Shown here in pieces: positions 1 through 5,125 of a stretch of DNA of 5,351 nt. The notes under the pieces were generated by a model. The model saw only the letters and a list, made by a program, of their open reading frames with translations. It was not told the DNA's origin and did not search any database. The DNA comes from Solirubrobacteraceae bacterium (GTDB taxonomy: Bacteria > Actinomycetota > Thermoleophilia > Solirubrobacterales > Solirubrobacteraceae): the NCBI GenBank assembly GCA_030043235.1, contig JASHYF010000197.1, positions 1-5,351 of the forward strand, read 5' to 3'. The first letter of the stretch is position 1; every line of letters begins with the position of its first letter. The position numbers and the translations under genes were made by a program.

Positions 1-112
1 CCGTGAACGCCTGCAGCACGAGCGGCGGGATCACGCGGCCAGCCAGTCCGCGCGCCAGGTGCGCCTGCTGCTCGCGCAAACCCGCACGACCGAGCAGGAC
101 GACGCTAGTCAT
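1..112 (-). CDS. Hypothetical protein, N-terminal part only (runs off the left edge)
   Basis: This is the last visible gene of the minus-strand chain. Its ATG (112-110) sits inside the end of the 46-aa gene upstream, whose TAG is at 107-105, giving an 8-base overlap. About 37 codons are visible and none is a stop. The peptide begins MTSVVLLGRAGLREQQAHL, a short hydrophobic start followed by an Arg/Gln/Leu-rich stretch and then a segment RVIPPLVLQAF. I do not recognise a family from this fragment. The overlap and uninterrupted reading frame argue that it is real and translationally coupled to the gene before it. The rest of the gene is outside the window. Confidence 0.5.
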   Translation of the reverse strand, partial: MTSVVLLGRAGLREQQAHLARGLAGRVIPPLVLQAFT

Positions 113-245
113 CGCTGCGTGCCCTCGCTGGGGCGATGACGGGCTCGCCGTACATCCGTGCCGCCGCGAGGCTCACGCACACGCCGATGACGACCAGCAG
201 CGGAAGGACGATCGTTAGATGCGTGCGGTCCCACCCTTCGTGCAT
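105..245 (-). CDS. Small single-pass membrane protein (46 aa)
   Basis: The ATG (245-243) shares its A with the TGA stop (247-245) of the 130-aa gene, a TGATG junction typical of coupled translation. The TAG stop is at 107-105. The protein has a short polar N-terminus (MHEGWDRTH), one clear hydrophobic span at about residues 10-29 (LTIVLPLLVVIGVCVSLAAA), and a short positively charged tail (RMYGEP, then ARARSDD). This predicts one transmembrane helix, with the basic C-terminal tail probably cytoplasmic by the positive-inside rule. No family is recognised. It overlaps the next gene by 8 bases. The hydrophobic span together with overlaps at both ends makes a chance ORF unlikely. The role is unknown: a small subunit of a membrane complex encoded downstream is one possibility, but the window shows nothing of such a complex. 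Confidence 0.6.
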   Translation of the reverse strand: MHEGWDRTHLTIVLPLLVVIGVCVSLAAARMYGEPVIAPARARSDD

Positions 246-637
246 CAGCTTGCCGTCGCTGCTTGTCGTGCTCGCTTGGCTATGCGCTCGAAGCGGCGCA
301 GCTCGTGAAGCTCGGCGCGGAGCTCGTCGCGGTTCGCCTGCTCCGTTTTCTGCGACCAGGTAGCAAGTAACCGGGTGATGTTCCCGAGTGCGTCGGCGAC
401 TGCGCCCGCGTGCTCAGCTGCGTCGAGCACTACCGCCGGCGGGTCGTTCACTGCATACCACCCGATCCTCTCCAGCAGGCTCCATGCGCGTATCAGGCGC
501 TCTCTGCTCTCGCGCTCGGGCTTGGCCTGCACCAGCGCCGCTGCCGACAGAGCTTCCGAAGCCGCGACGATGACGCCGTAAGCGCCTTCACGCACACGCC
601 CGATCACCTGCACGGGAACGCTCAGCTTGGCAGTCAT
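245..637 (-). CDS. Hypothetical helical protein (130 aa)
   Basis: I place the start at the ATG at 637-635 rather than the GTG two codons earlier at 643. That ATG overlaps the TGA (636-634) of the 53-aa gene upstream as ATGA, matching the other junctions in this chain. The 130-aa product starts MTAKLSVPVQVIGRVREG and has alternating Ala/Leu/Glu/Arg composition suggesting helices throughout. The last third (about residues 98-127) is strongly charged and rich in Glu, Arg and Leu (DELRAELHELRRFERIAKR), consistent with a coiled coil or extended amphipathic helix. I see no signal peptide, membrane span or catalytic motif. I do not recognise the family. The reading frame is balanced and protein-like, and it is stitched to both neighbours by overlaps, so I regard it as a real gene of unknown function. 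Confidence 0.7.
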   Translation of the reverse strand: MTAKLSVPVQVIGRVREGAYGVIVAASEALSAAALVQAKPERESRERLIRAWSLLERIGWYAVNDPPAVVLDAAEHAGAVADALGNITRLLATWSQKTEQANRDELRAELHELRRFERIAKRARQAATAS

Positions 638-795
638 ACGCACACGATCCCCAGCCGGTGGGCGCTCGTCATCGCCCCATGTCCATCGCTCGGGTGCTCA
701 GCGCGCAGTGCTTTGCGGCAGCCCTCGCGGTGCGCGTCGCACTCGCGCTCGAGTATCAACAGCTCATCTGGAGGCTCGACCCCCCGCTCAGCCAC
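634..795 (-). CDS. Small Cys/His-containing hypothetical protein (53 aa)
   Basis: I choose a GTG start at 795-793, which overlaps the TGA of the IclR-HTH gene (790-788) by 8 bases. The same overlap length occurs at 105-112. A G-rich stretch just upstream could serve as a ribosome binding site. An in-frame ATG at 816 would lengthen it by 7 residues. The stop TGA (636-634) overlaps the ATG of the next gene. The protein is acidic/basic mixed and contains Cys19, His22, Cys26 and His34 (ERECDAHREGC, then RAEHP), a spacing that could bind a metal but does not match a named zinc finger I know. Family unknown. Support comes from its exact fit into the overlap chain and the absence of any better reading of these bases. 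It is the least certain complete gene in the left block. Confidence 0.5.
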   Translation of the reverse strand: MAERGVEPPDELLILERECDAHREGCRKALRAEHPSDGHGAMTSAHRLGIVCV

Positions 796-1285
796 GACCC
801 CGCCCACCGCTCGCACGCGCCAGCCGGTAGGTCCGCGTCACCGCATCACGCTCAGCCAAACCGACCGCCACCAGCGTCGAGACATACCGATGGCTCGTGC
901 TCTTGCTCATGCCCGTGACGTCCGCGATCTCGCCGATCCCCACGGTGGAGCCATCGGCCGGCAGCAGCGCCAGCACCAGCAGCCCCAAAAGCAGTGAGCG
1001 CGACAGCCGGCGATCGTCGATCTGCGAGGGGCCACCGGCGTCCAGCTCGCGCGACAGCGTCTGCCTGAGATCGCCCAGCCCGTTCAGAAGCGTCGACATC
1101 GCGCCGCCCTCCGACGCTTGGCGCACCACCTGGTTGACCTGCGCGCGCGAGAGCTCGATCGTGACCTTCTGCTCGCCCTCCGCGCGGCTCGCCGCACGCG
1201 AGCGCCGCGAGGCTGCCGGCGCAAGAGCATCGGCCGCTCGCTTGCGGCGCGCCGGCGTTCGCTGGTAACGGGGACGCTGGTTCAT
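788..1285 (-). CDS. IclR-type winged-helix DNA-binding protein without effector domain (165 aa)
   Basis: The ATG at 1285-1283 overlaps, as ATGA, the stop at the end of the broken XRE gene upstream. Residues 1-40 are very basic and Arg/Ala-rich (NQRPRYQRTPARRKR), probably disordered and able to contact DNA. About residues 40-90 contain a short acidic/amphipathic segment (VTIELSRAQVNQVVRQ). Residues about 93-157 match the N-terminal winged helix of IclR-family regulators: SLLLGLLVLALL, then GIGEIADVTGMSKSTSHRYV (recognition helix), then LVAVGLAERD and a TYRLA wing. IclR regulators are normally about 250 aa with a C-terminal ligand-binding domain. Here the protein ends right after the HTH, and the HTH is at the C-terminus rather than the N-terminus. 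It is likely a transcription factor for the operon it sits in, or an accessory DNA-binding protein. The HTH assignment is firm; the target and ligand response are unknown. Confidence 0.8.
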   Translation of the reverse strand: MNQRPRYQRTPARRKRAADALAPAASRRSRAASRAEGEQKVTIELSRAQVNQVVRQASEGGAMSTLLNGLGDLRQTLSRELDAGGPSQIDDRRLSRSLLLGLLVLALLPADGSTVGIGEIADVTGMSKSTSHRYVSTLVAVGLAERDAVTRTYRLARASGGRGRG

Positions 1286-1483
1286 TGGGCTGCCCGCTGG
1301 GCGTCGCTCGGGTCATCCCACACGGATATGTGCTCCAGCAGTTCGCACAGGGACACGTGCAGGGCGCGAGAGAGAAATACGGTTTTCATAGACGACGAAG
1401 CTCAAGTCGATTGCCACCAGCTCATCCGGCAGCGCGCCTCGGCGCTCTTTGAGGTTGGATGCAGGACCAGATCGTTTGGTCAT
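1282..1483 (-). pseudogene. XRE/Cro-CI-family HTH regulator remnant
   Basis: Two minus-strand frames together read like one eroded XRE helix-turn-helix protein. From the ATG at 1483, the first frame gives MTKRSGPASNLKERRGALP and then DELVAIDLSFVV and ENRISLS. It then continues as unrelated sequence to a TGA at 1315-1313. A second frame, ending at the TGA at 1284-1282, gives LSRALHVSLCELLEHISVW, which closely resembles the last helices of XRE domains (LARALGVSLSELLE). From the NLKERR motif to the final helix there are about 44 residues, against about 58-60 in an intact domain. The segment after the recognition helix (usually LERG..P.L.TL..LA) is missing, and the frame changes there. The original stop overlaps the ATG of the IclR-HTH gene as ATGA, so this was the first gene of that operon. 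Alternative: the 56-aa ORF (1313-1483) or a 35-aa ORF (1282-1389) is translated. I favour a pseudogene. Confidence 0.6.
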
Positions 1484-1584
1484 TCTGTGCCGAGTGCCCC
1501 TCTATGTGCTGAGACCGCCCAGCGTGGTGCGACGAGGCTTGCACGGGCTGATCGGAGGCGCCCCTGGGCCCGAGTGCGCGCGCG

Positions 1585-2145
1585 TCATCCATCACCGTGG
1601 CGCCTCGTTCGTCGTCGTGATAGCCGTTTCCCGAAAAAGGCGGATCGCCTTCCTCTAGCTTGAGAAGGAGCACCAACCTTCTTGCGAACGTCCATCACCA
1701 AGCGCTCCAGGGCTGGAATGTCCCCCGGAGGCAAATCGAACCCTTCGGCGGCGGCGTGTCGCAGCCGTGCCCGTTCTAGCTCGTATTGCGACTCCAGTAT
1801 GCTGGGTATAAGTTGCGGCCAGCGACCGAGATCGAGTTCTAGATCCTCGAGTCGTTCTGGCTCGTCGGTCACGCCTACGGTTTCAAACAGCGCCTGAGCA
1901 TCGTAAAGGTCCGCAAGCGCTTCGTAGTAGGTGTCGCGATCGAAGACGGTGTTGACTTGCACGGCGAGGATCAGGAGCTTTACGCCCAATTGCCGCTTGA
2001 CACCCCTGCGCAGATACTTCACTAGACTCGCCGCGACTGTTACGTTGCCGGGATTCACTATCAGCTCCTTCAGGTGCTCCTTTGGCGTGCGACTCTGGCA
2101 CGCGCGAAGCTCGAAAGCCTGGGGCGCTGCCCCGATCAACCCCAC
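1585..2145 (-). CDS. Hypothetical protein (186 aa)
   Basis: An uninterrupted minus-strand frame runs from a GTG at 2145 to a TGA at the left end. The start is uncertain: an in-frame stop lies a few codons upstream, a TTG follows at codon 3, and there is no clear ribosome binding site. The GTG begins 2 bases after the TAG of the IclR pseudogene. The product has ordinary globular composition for most of its length: a Leu/Val-rich segment at about residues 25-65 (KYLRRGVKRQLGVKLLILAV), then an acidic Leu/Glu-rich region (ERLEDLELDLGRWPQL), then helical charged sequence. The C-terminal 20 or so residues are highly basic (GRRSAFFGKRLSRRRTRR) and could be frame-drifted or DNA/RNA-contacting. I recognise no family, signal peptide or membrane span. 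Lying between two gene wrecks, it may itself be a truncated fragment of a longer gene, although its composition still looks protein-coding. Confidence 0.55.
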   Translation of the reverse strand: MGLIGAAPQAFELRACQSRTPKEHLKELIVNPGNVTVAASLVKYLRRGVKRQLGVKLLILAVQVNTVFDRDTYYEALADLYDAQALFETVGVTDEPERLEDLELDLGRWPQLIPSILESQYELERARLRHAAAEGFDLPPGDIPALERLVMDVRKKVGAPSQARGRRSAFFGKRLSRRRTRRHGDG

Positions 2146-2147
2146 GG

Positions 2148-2809
2148 CTACCCCTCAGACCCCGTCGCTCTTCTCATCGCTGCTGCGGTAGGCGTGTACG
2201 CGGTGGCGACCAGGTGGGGGGCGAGTGGCTCCACGGAGTTCCTCGAGAGAGACCCCGACTGATCTGTGCGCCGCGTGACCCGGCGACCGCTACTGCGTTG
2301 TGAGCCTCGTCGCGCGCGGCGACCGCGACCGCGTGCAGCTCGTGCGTGCGCTCTTCGTCGTGCACCGGAAGACCGCCTGGCCCGCGCGCGAGTTGACGTG
2401 GACGCCGCCCCCGCCGCGACGAAAGCTGCCCACGCGATCGACGTACAGCACGCCTGTGCGTTCGAGCACGCCCAGGCTGGTCGTGGAGGGGCTGCGCTGG
2501 CGCGGCTCCTCCAGGTAGGGGATGGCTCGTGCTCGCCCAGGCCCGCCGAGTTCAGCGCCGACATCCGCAGGTCGGTCACGCGGCGCAAGCCCAGCCGGTG
2601 CTTGCGCGAGGCGCCCTGCTCCGGGTAGCCTATGGCCATCAGCGTGATCCCGTACGGCTCATTGGCTCGTCGGCGATGTCCGCGATCCCCGGCACGGGCC
2701 GCCTGGGCGCGAAGTAGCCGAGGATCGCCAGCCCGCGCACGAGCGACCACAAGTAGCGCGCCTCACGTCGATGAGCAGAGGATGACTTGTACAGTACGGC
2801 GTTGGTCAC
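2148..2809 (-). pseudogene. IclR-family transcriptional regulator, multiply frameshifted
   Basis: The domain order of an IclR regulator can be read along the minus strand, but it jumps among all three frames. From a possible GTG at 2809 to a TGA at 2641-2639 the frame gives SLVRGLAILGYFAPRRPVPG and IADIADE, the start of the winged helix. The recognition-helix region is damaged. From 2648 another frame gives LMAIGYPEQGASRKHRLGLR and MSALNSAGL (wing and linker). An indel at about 2521 moves to PYLEEPRQRS, SLGVLERTGVLYVDRVGSF and RRG, the first half of the effector domain. Near 2365-2290 a further frame gives LHAVAVAARDEAHNAVAV, then SLEEL and finally PLAPHLVATA up to a TAG at 2150-2148. About 60 residues of the effector domain are missing between the CTT and LHAV segments. 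An intact member would be about 250 aa. It is almost certainly non-functional. It was divergent from the PadR gene, across the palindrome at 2847-2872. Confidence 0.85.
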
Positions 2810-2846
2810 GCGCCCGATGATGCGGCATGTCCTGTGTTCTGCCTAG

Positions 2847-2872
2847 TCAAACTTTGAAAGTTCAAAGCTTGA
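2847..2872. promoter_or_regulatory. 26-bp near-perfect palindrome, candidate operator
   Basis: The site has two 12-bp arms of the form TCAA(A/G)CTTTGAA facing each other across a 2-base AG spacer. Comparing it with its own reverse complement gives 22 of 26 identities; the mismatches are one symmetric pair in the arms and the spacer. It is notably AT-rich against the GC-rich surroundings and lies between divergent genes, 58 bases upstream of the PadR ATG and about 37 bases upstream of the likely IclR start. Dimeric winged-helix regulators of both families bind such dyads. PadR autoregulation is the likeliest use, since the IclR gene is broken. It could be a relic IclR operator instead. I see no convincing -35/-10 pair overlapping it. 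Confidence 0.65.
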
Positions 2873-2899
2873 GTAGTCTGCCGAAGAGAGAAACGCTGT

Positions 2900-2928
2900 T
2901 TTCCAGCGATCGCGTCTTCGAGTAGGTT
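2900..2928 (+). promoter_or_regulatory. Weak candidate promoter for the PadR-ABC operon
   Basis: A TAGGTT hexamer (2923-2928) fits the TAnnnT pattern of actinobacterial -10 elements. A TTTCCA hexamer (2900-2905) with a 17-base spacer matches four of six TTGACA positions. If it were used, transcription would start near 2935, downstream of the ATG at 2931, and translation would have to begin at the ATG at 2943 or 3006. The match is poor enough to occur by chance. Confidence 0.2.
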
Positions 2929-2930
2929 GT

Positions 2931-3593
2931 ATGGGTTCGGTGATGGGAGCGCAGACGGCGAGGCACAGCGGGACTGCTCAGGGCACCACGGGGGTGTTGC
3001 GGTCGATGACGTCGCAGTTCAACTGGGTGGTGCTGGGCATGGTGATCAAGCGCCCCGGCTATGGCTATGACCTGGCAAAGCGCTACGAGCGTGACTACGG
3101 AGACGTTCTGCCCTTTCGCAGCATCTCGCACACCTATGGGGCGCTGAACGAGCTCAAGCGTAGGAAGCTGATCGAGCCGGTTCCCTGGACGGGTCCGGAG
3201 TCGTCCCGGCGTGAGCGTCAGCCAAGGCCGGGATACCGGGCAACCCAGCGGGGCAGAGACAGTTATCGAATGTGGCTGCATACGCAAATCGACGAGCCTC
3301 GGCGCAGCTGGCTGTTGTTCGTGCGACTTCTGGGCGTCCTTGCGCCCGAACCCGAGGCAGCACTTGAGATCATCGAGCGCTACCGCTTGACGCTGTTGTC
3401 GCAGGCGCCAAAGACCCAGGCGACAGCGGACCGGACGGAGCGCAATGAGCCGATGGACGAGGGCGCCCGGCTGGTCCTGCGCCTGACCGAGGAGGAGCAG
3501 CGGTTGGCGCCCGGCAAGATGCTCGACTGGGTCGAGTTCGCCCAGCGGGAATTCGAGGCGCTCGCCCAGAACAGGCGTAGTGGCCAATCATGA
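2931..3593 (+). CDS. PadR-family transcriptional regulator (220 aa)
   Basis: A winged-helix repressor-type protein. With the ATG at 2931, residues 1-25 are a polar extension and the PadR winged helix occupies about residues 30-105: FNWVVLGMVIKRPGYGYDLA with the family GYxL-type motif, then KRYERDYGDV, then SISHTYGALNELKRRKLIEP (recognition helix), and a basic wing (RRERQPRPGYRATQRGRD). Residues about 112-215 form the charged helical C-terminal dimerisation part typical of longer PadR proteins. Other possible starts are ATG 2943 and ATG 3006 (residue 26), which still keep the whole HTH. No start has a strong ribosome binding site. The stop TGA overlaps the ATG of the first ABC gene (ATGA at 3590-3593), so regulator and transporter are co-translated. 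It probably represses its own operon through the palindrome at 2847-2872 and is relieved by the transported or a related ligand. Family assignment is firm; the ligand is unknown. Confidence 0.9.
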   Translation: MGSVMGAQTARHSGTAQGTTGVLRSMTSQFNWVVLGMVIKRPGYGYDLAKRYERDYGDVLPFRSISHTYGALNELKRRKLIEPVPWTGPESSRRERQPRPGYRATQRGRDSYRMWLHTQIDEPRRSWLLFVRLLGVLAPEPEAALEIIERYRLTLLSQAPKTQATADRTERNEPMDEGARLVLRLTEEEQRLAPGKMLDWVEFAQREFEALAQNRRSGQS

Positions 3594-4309
3594 GCCTGCT
3601 TGTGCTTGAAGACGTGAGCAAGTCCTATCGGCGGGGCTCACGGGAACAGGTCGCCTTGTGTGACGTGTCGTTGAGCGTGGACGCCGGCGAACTGCTGGCG
3701 ATCTGGGGCCAGCGGCGATCAGGGCGCTCGACGTTGCTGCGGATAGCGGCTGGGGCCGAGCGCCCAGACGCCGGTGTCGTTCGCCTGGACGGCCGCGATC
3801 TTGCCGAGCGCTCGAGCGCGAGGCTGGCCGACATGATCGGGTACTGCCAGAAGACGCTCGGCTCGCCCCAAGTAGAGACGGTCTTGGAGCAGGTCGCGTT
3901 GGCCTTGCTGATCCGCGGAGTCTCACCGTCGGCAGCACGATTGCAGTCGCGGGCCGTCTTGGAGCGAGTCGAGTGCGCGAGCTTGGCCAATGCGCACCCG
4001 AGTGATCTGGACAACGGCGAGCGCATCCGCGTGGCGATCGCGCGTGCTCTGGCTTGCAAGCCAAGGCTCCTCGTTGCAGACGAGCCGACGGTCGGTGTCG
4101 ATCTGCGCGATCGAGACGCGATTCTGCTGTTGCTGCGCTCGCTGGCCGATGACGGGATAGCGGTCCTCACGAGCGTGGGAGACTCGACTGGTTTCCTCGG
4201 GGCTGACCGCGCACTGGCCATGAGTGATGGCCGCCTACGCGGGGAGCTGCAGCCGGATCTCGCACCGGTCGTCCCGTTGCGTGTTGAGCGCCACTCGTCC
4301 TCACGGTGA
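3590..4309 (+). CDS. ABC transporter ATP-binding subunit with degenerate catalytic motifs (239 aa)
   Basis: An intact MacB/LolD-like nucleotide-binding domain, one per polypeptide, starting at the ATG that overlaps the PadR stop. Order of motifs: A-loop Tyr13; Walker A at residues 40-47, GQRRSGRS, with Arg46 (codon CGC, 3725-3727) where Lys is expected; Q-loop Gln87; signature at 140-144, LDNGE instead of LSGGQ/E; Walker B LLVADEP at 160-166 with Asp164 and catalytic Glu165 kept; D-loop GVD at 169-171; and Gly197 where the H-loop His should be (TSVGDS). The loss of the Lys, signature Ser and switch His, with an open frame and full length, points to a subunit that binds nucleotide or pairs structurally but is unlikely to drive hydrolysis alone. 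It presumably pairs with the canonical ATPase encoded next, 6 bases downstream, on the permease that follows. The tail after residue 215 is short and Pro/Arg-rich. Confidence 0.9.
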   Translation: MSLLVLEDVSKSYRRGSREQVALCDVSLSVDAGELLAIWGQRRSGRSTLLRIAAGAERPDAGVVRLDGRDLAERSSARLADMIGYCQKTLGSPQVETVLEQVALALLIRGVSPSAARLQSRAVLERVECASLANAHPSDLDNGERIRVAIARALACKPRLLVADEPTVGVDLRDRDAILLLLRSLADDGIAVLTSVGDSTGFLGADRALAMSDGRLRGELQPDLAPVVPLRVERHSSSR

Positions 4310-4315
4310 GCGCAC

Positions 4316-5083
4316 GTGCGGCTGCGCTCCAGCCACCCCCAAGGGAGTGAGACCCCCGCGCTCGAGCTCGAAGGCGTGGTGAGGCACTATCGCGGGGCGG
4401 CCGAGGACGTGGCTGCCGTGGACGGCGTGAGCCTTGCCCTGGCGCCAGGCGAGCTGGTCGCTCTGCAGGGGCCGAGCGGTTCAGGCAAGACAACGTTGCT
4501 CCTGCTGAGCGCCTCGTTGCTGAAGCCCGAACGCGGGACGATCCGCTACCGCGGCGAAGACATTTCCACGTTCTCGGAGTCGCGAGCATGTGACTACCTG
4601 CTAGGAGACGTGGGGCTCATTCACCAGAGCTTTCACTTGCTCCCTCGCGTCCCGGCGCTTGAGAACGCGTCGATCAAGCTGTTGTTCGGTGGGGCGGGGA
4701 TACGCGAGGCCCAGGCCCGCGCGAGGCTATGGCTTGAGCGCGTCGGGTTGGGCGATCGGCTTGGGCACACTCCCGAGCAGCTATCTGGCGGCGAGCGTCA
4801 GCGTCTGGCAATCGCTCGCGCGCTGGCGAGCGAGCCACCGCTTATCCTCGCCGATGAGCCGACCGGCAACCTCGACAGCGCACGCAGCCGGGAGGTGGTC
4901 GAGCTCCTTCACAGCCTCGCGCGCGAACGTAGCGCTTCTGTGCTGTTGGTCACCCACGATGCCGAAGTCGCGGCGCTGGCCGACCGCCGCCACTTCTTGC
5001 GCGACGGCCGGCTCGAGGATACTGACCACACACCGGAGCCGACTAGCCGCCGGTCAGACCAACTTGCCTGCGGCCGGAGGTGA
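4316..5083 (+). CDS. ABC transporter ATP-binding subunit, canonical MacB/LolD type (255 aa)
   Basis: The GTG at 4316 is the first start after the in-frame stop at 4307-4309, with GGTGAG at 4305-4310 as a plausible ribosome binding site. All motifs are intact: Walker A GPSGSGKT at residues 52-59, Q-loop Gln104 (LIHQSFHLLP), signature LSGGE at 156-160, Walker B LILADEP at 176-182 with Glu181, D-loop GNLD at 184-187 and H-loop His214 (LVTHD). The QSFHLLP and DEPTGNLD wording is typical of MacB/LolD/FtsE-type ATPases, which power permeases with a large extracytoplasmic domain rather than classical import or export channels. The first 15 residues are a polar leader, and the last 25 are Arg/Ser/Thr-rich. 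It is the likely hydrolysing partner of the degenerate ATPase upstream. Its TGA overlaps a GTG (5080-5082), where the permease would be expected to start. Confidence 0.95.
   Translation: MRLRSSHPQGSETPALELEGVVRHYRGAAEDVAAVDGVSLALAPGELVALQGPSGSGKTTLLLLSASLLKPERGTIRYRGEDISTFSESRACDYLLGDVGLIHQSFHLLPRVPALENASIKLLFGGAGIREAQARARLWLERVGLGDRLGHTPEQLSGGERQRLAIARALASEPPLILADEPTGNLDSARSREVVELLHSLARERSASVLLVTHDAEVAALADRRHFLRDGRLEDTDHTPEPTSRRSDQLACGRR
5076..5080 (+). promoter_or_regulatory. Strong ribosome binding site ahead of the permease
   Basis: A GGAGG sequence lies in the last codons of the canonical ATPase gene. It is the best Shine-Dalgarno match in the right block. The nearest ordinary start, the GTG at 5080, overlaps it and hits a stop after seven codons. 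In the permease frame the codon at the right distance (9 bases) is a CTG at 5090. This bears directly on where the permease begins. Confidence 0.45.
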
Positions 5084-5125
5084 GCGGAGCTGGCTTCGTC
5101 TGAACCTGTCCGGGCGCGCCCCCTG

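Noticed and set aside
410..997. Plus-strand ORF of 195 aa across the left block
   Set aside because: Its translation is Ser/Arg/His/Pro-rich low-complexity sequence opposite three overlapped minus-strand genes, as expected for antisense of GC-rich coding DNA.
1484..1584. Possible promoter or terminator in the 101-base gap between the 186-aa gene and the XRE remnant
   Set aside because: I found no convincing -35/-10 pair, stem-loop with T-run, or repeat; only short GC-rich palindromes expected by chance.
1118..1663. Plus-strand ORF of 181 aa
   Set aside because: Arg/Ser-rich antisense of the IclR-HTH gene and the XRE remnant; no motif and no ribosome binding site.
1422..1676. Minus-strand ORF of 84 aa
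   Set aside because: It overlaps the XRE remnant and the end of the 186-aa gene in another frame and has His/Gln/Arg-rich composition; the XRE reading explains these bases better.
2631..2665. NEPYGITLMAIGYPEQ read as the C-terminus of a nitroreductase
   Set aside because: The flanking words (SLVRGLAIL..., IADIADE, QGASRKHRLGLR, YVDRVGSF) fit an IclR regulator in order, so the nitroreductase resemblance is a coincidence of the frame junction.
2862..3587. Long minus-strand ORF (241 aa) antisense to the PadR gene
   Set aside because: It is a shadow of the clear PadR coding frame; its Pro/Arg/Gln-rich translation has no domain and its ends match nothing.
3625..4221. Minus-strand ORF of 198 aa opposite the first ATPase
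   Set aside because: Ser/Arg-rich shadow of the ABC gene with no independent support.
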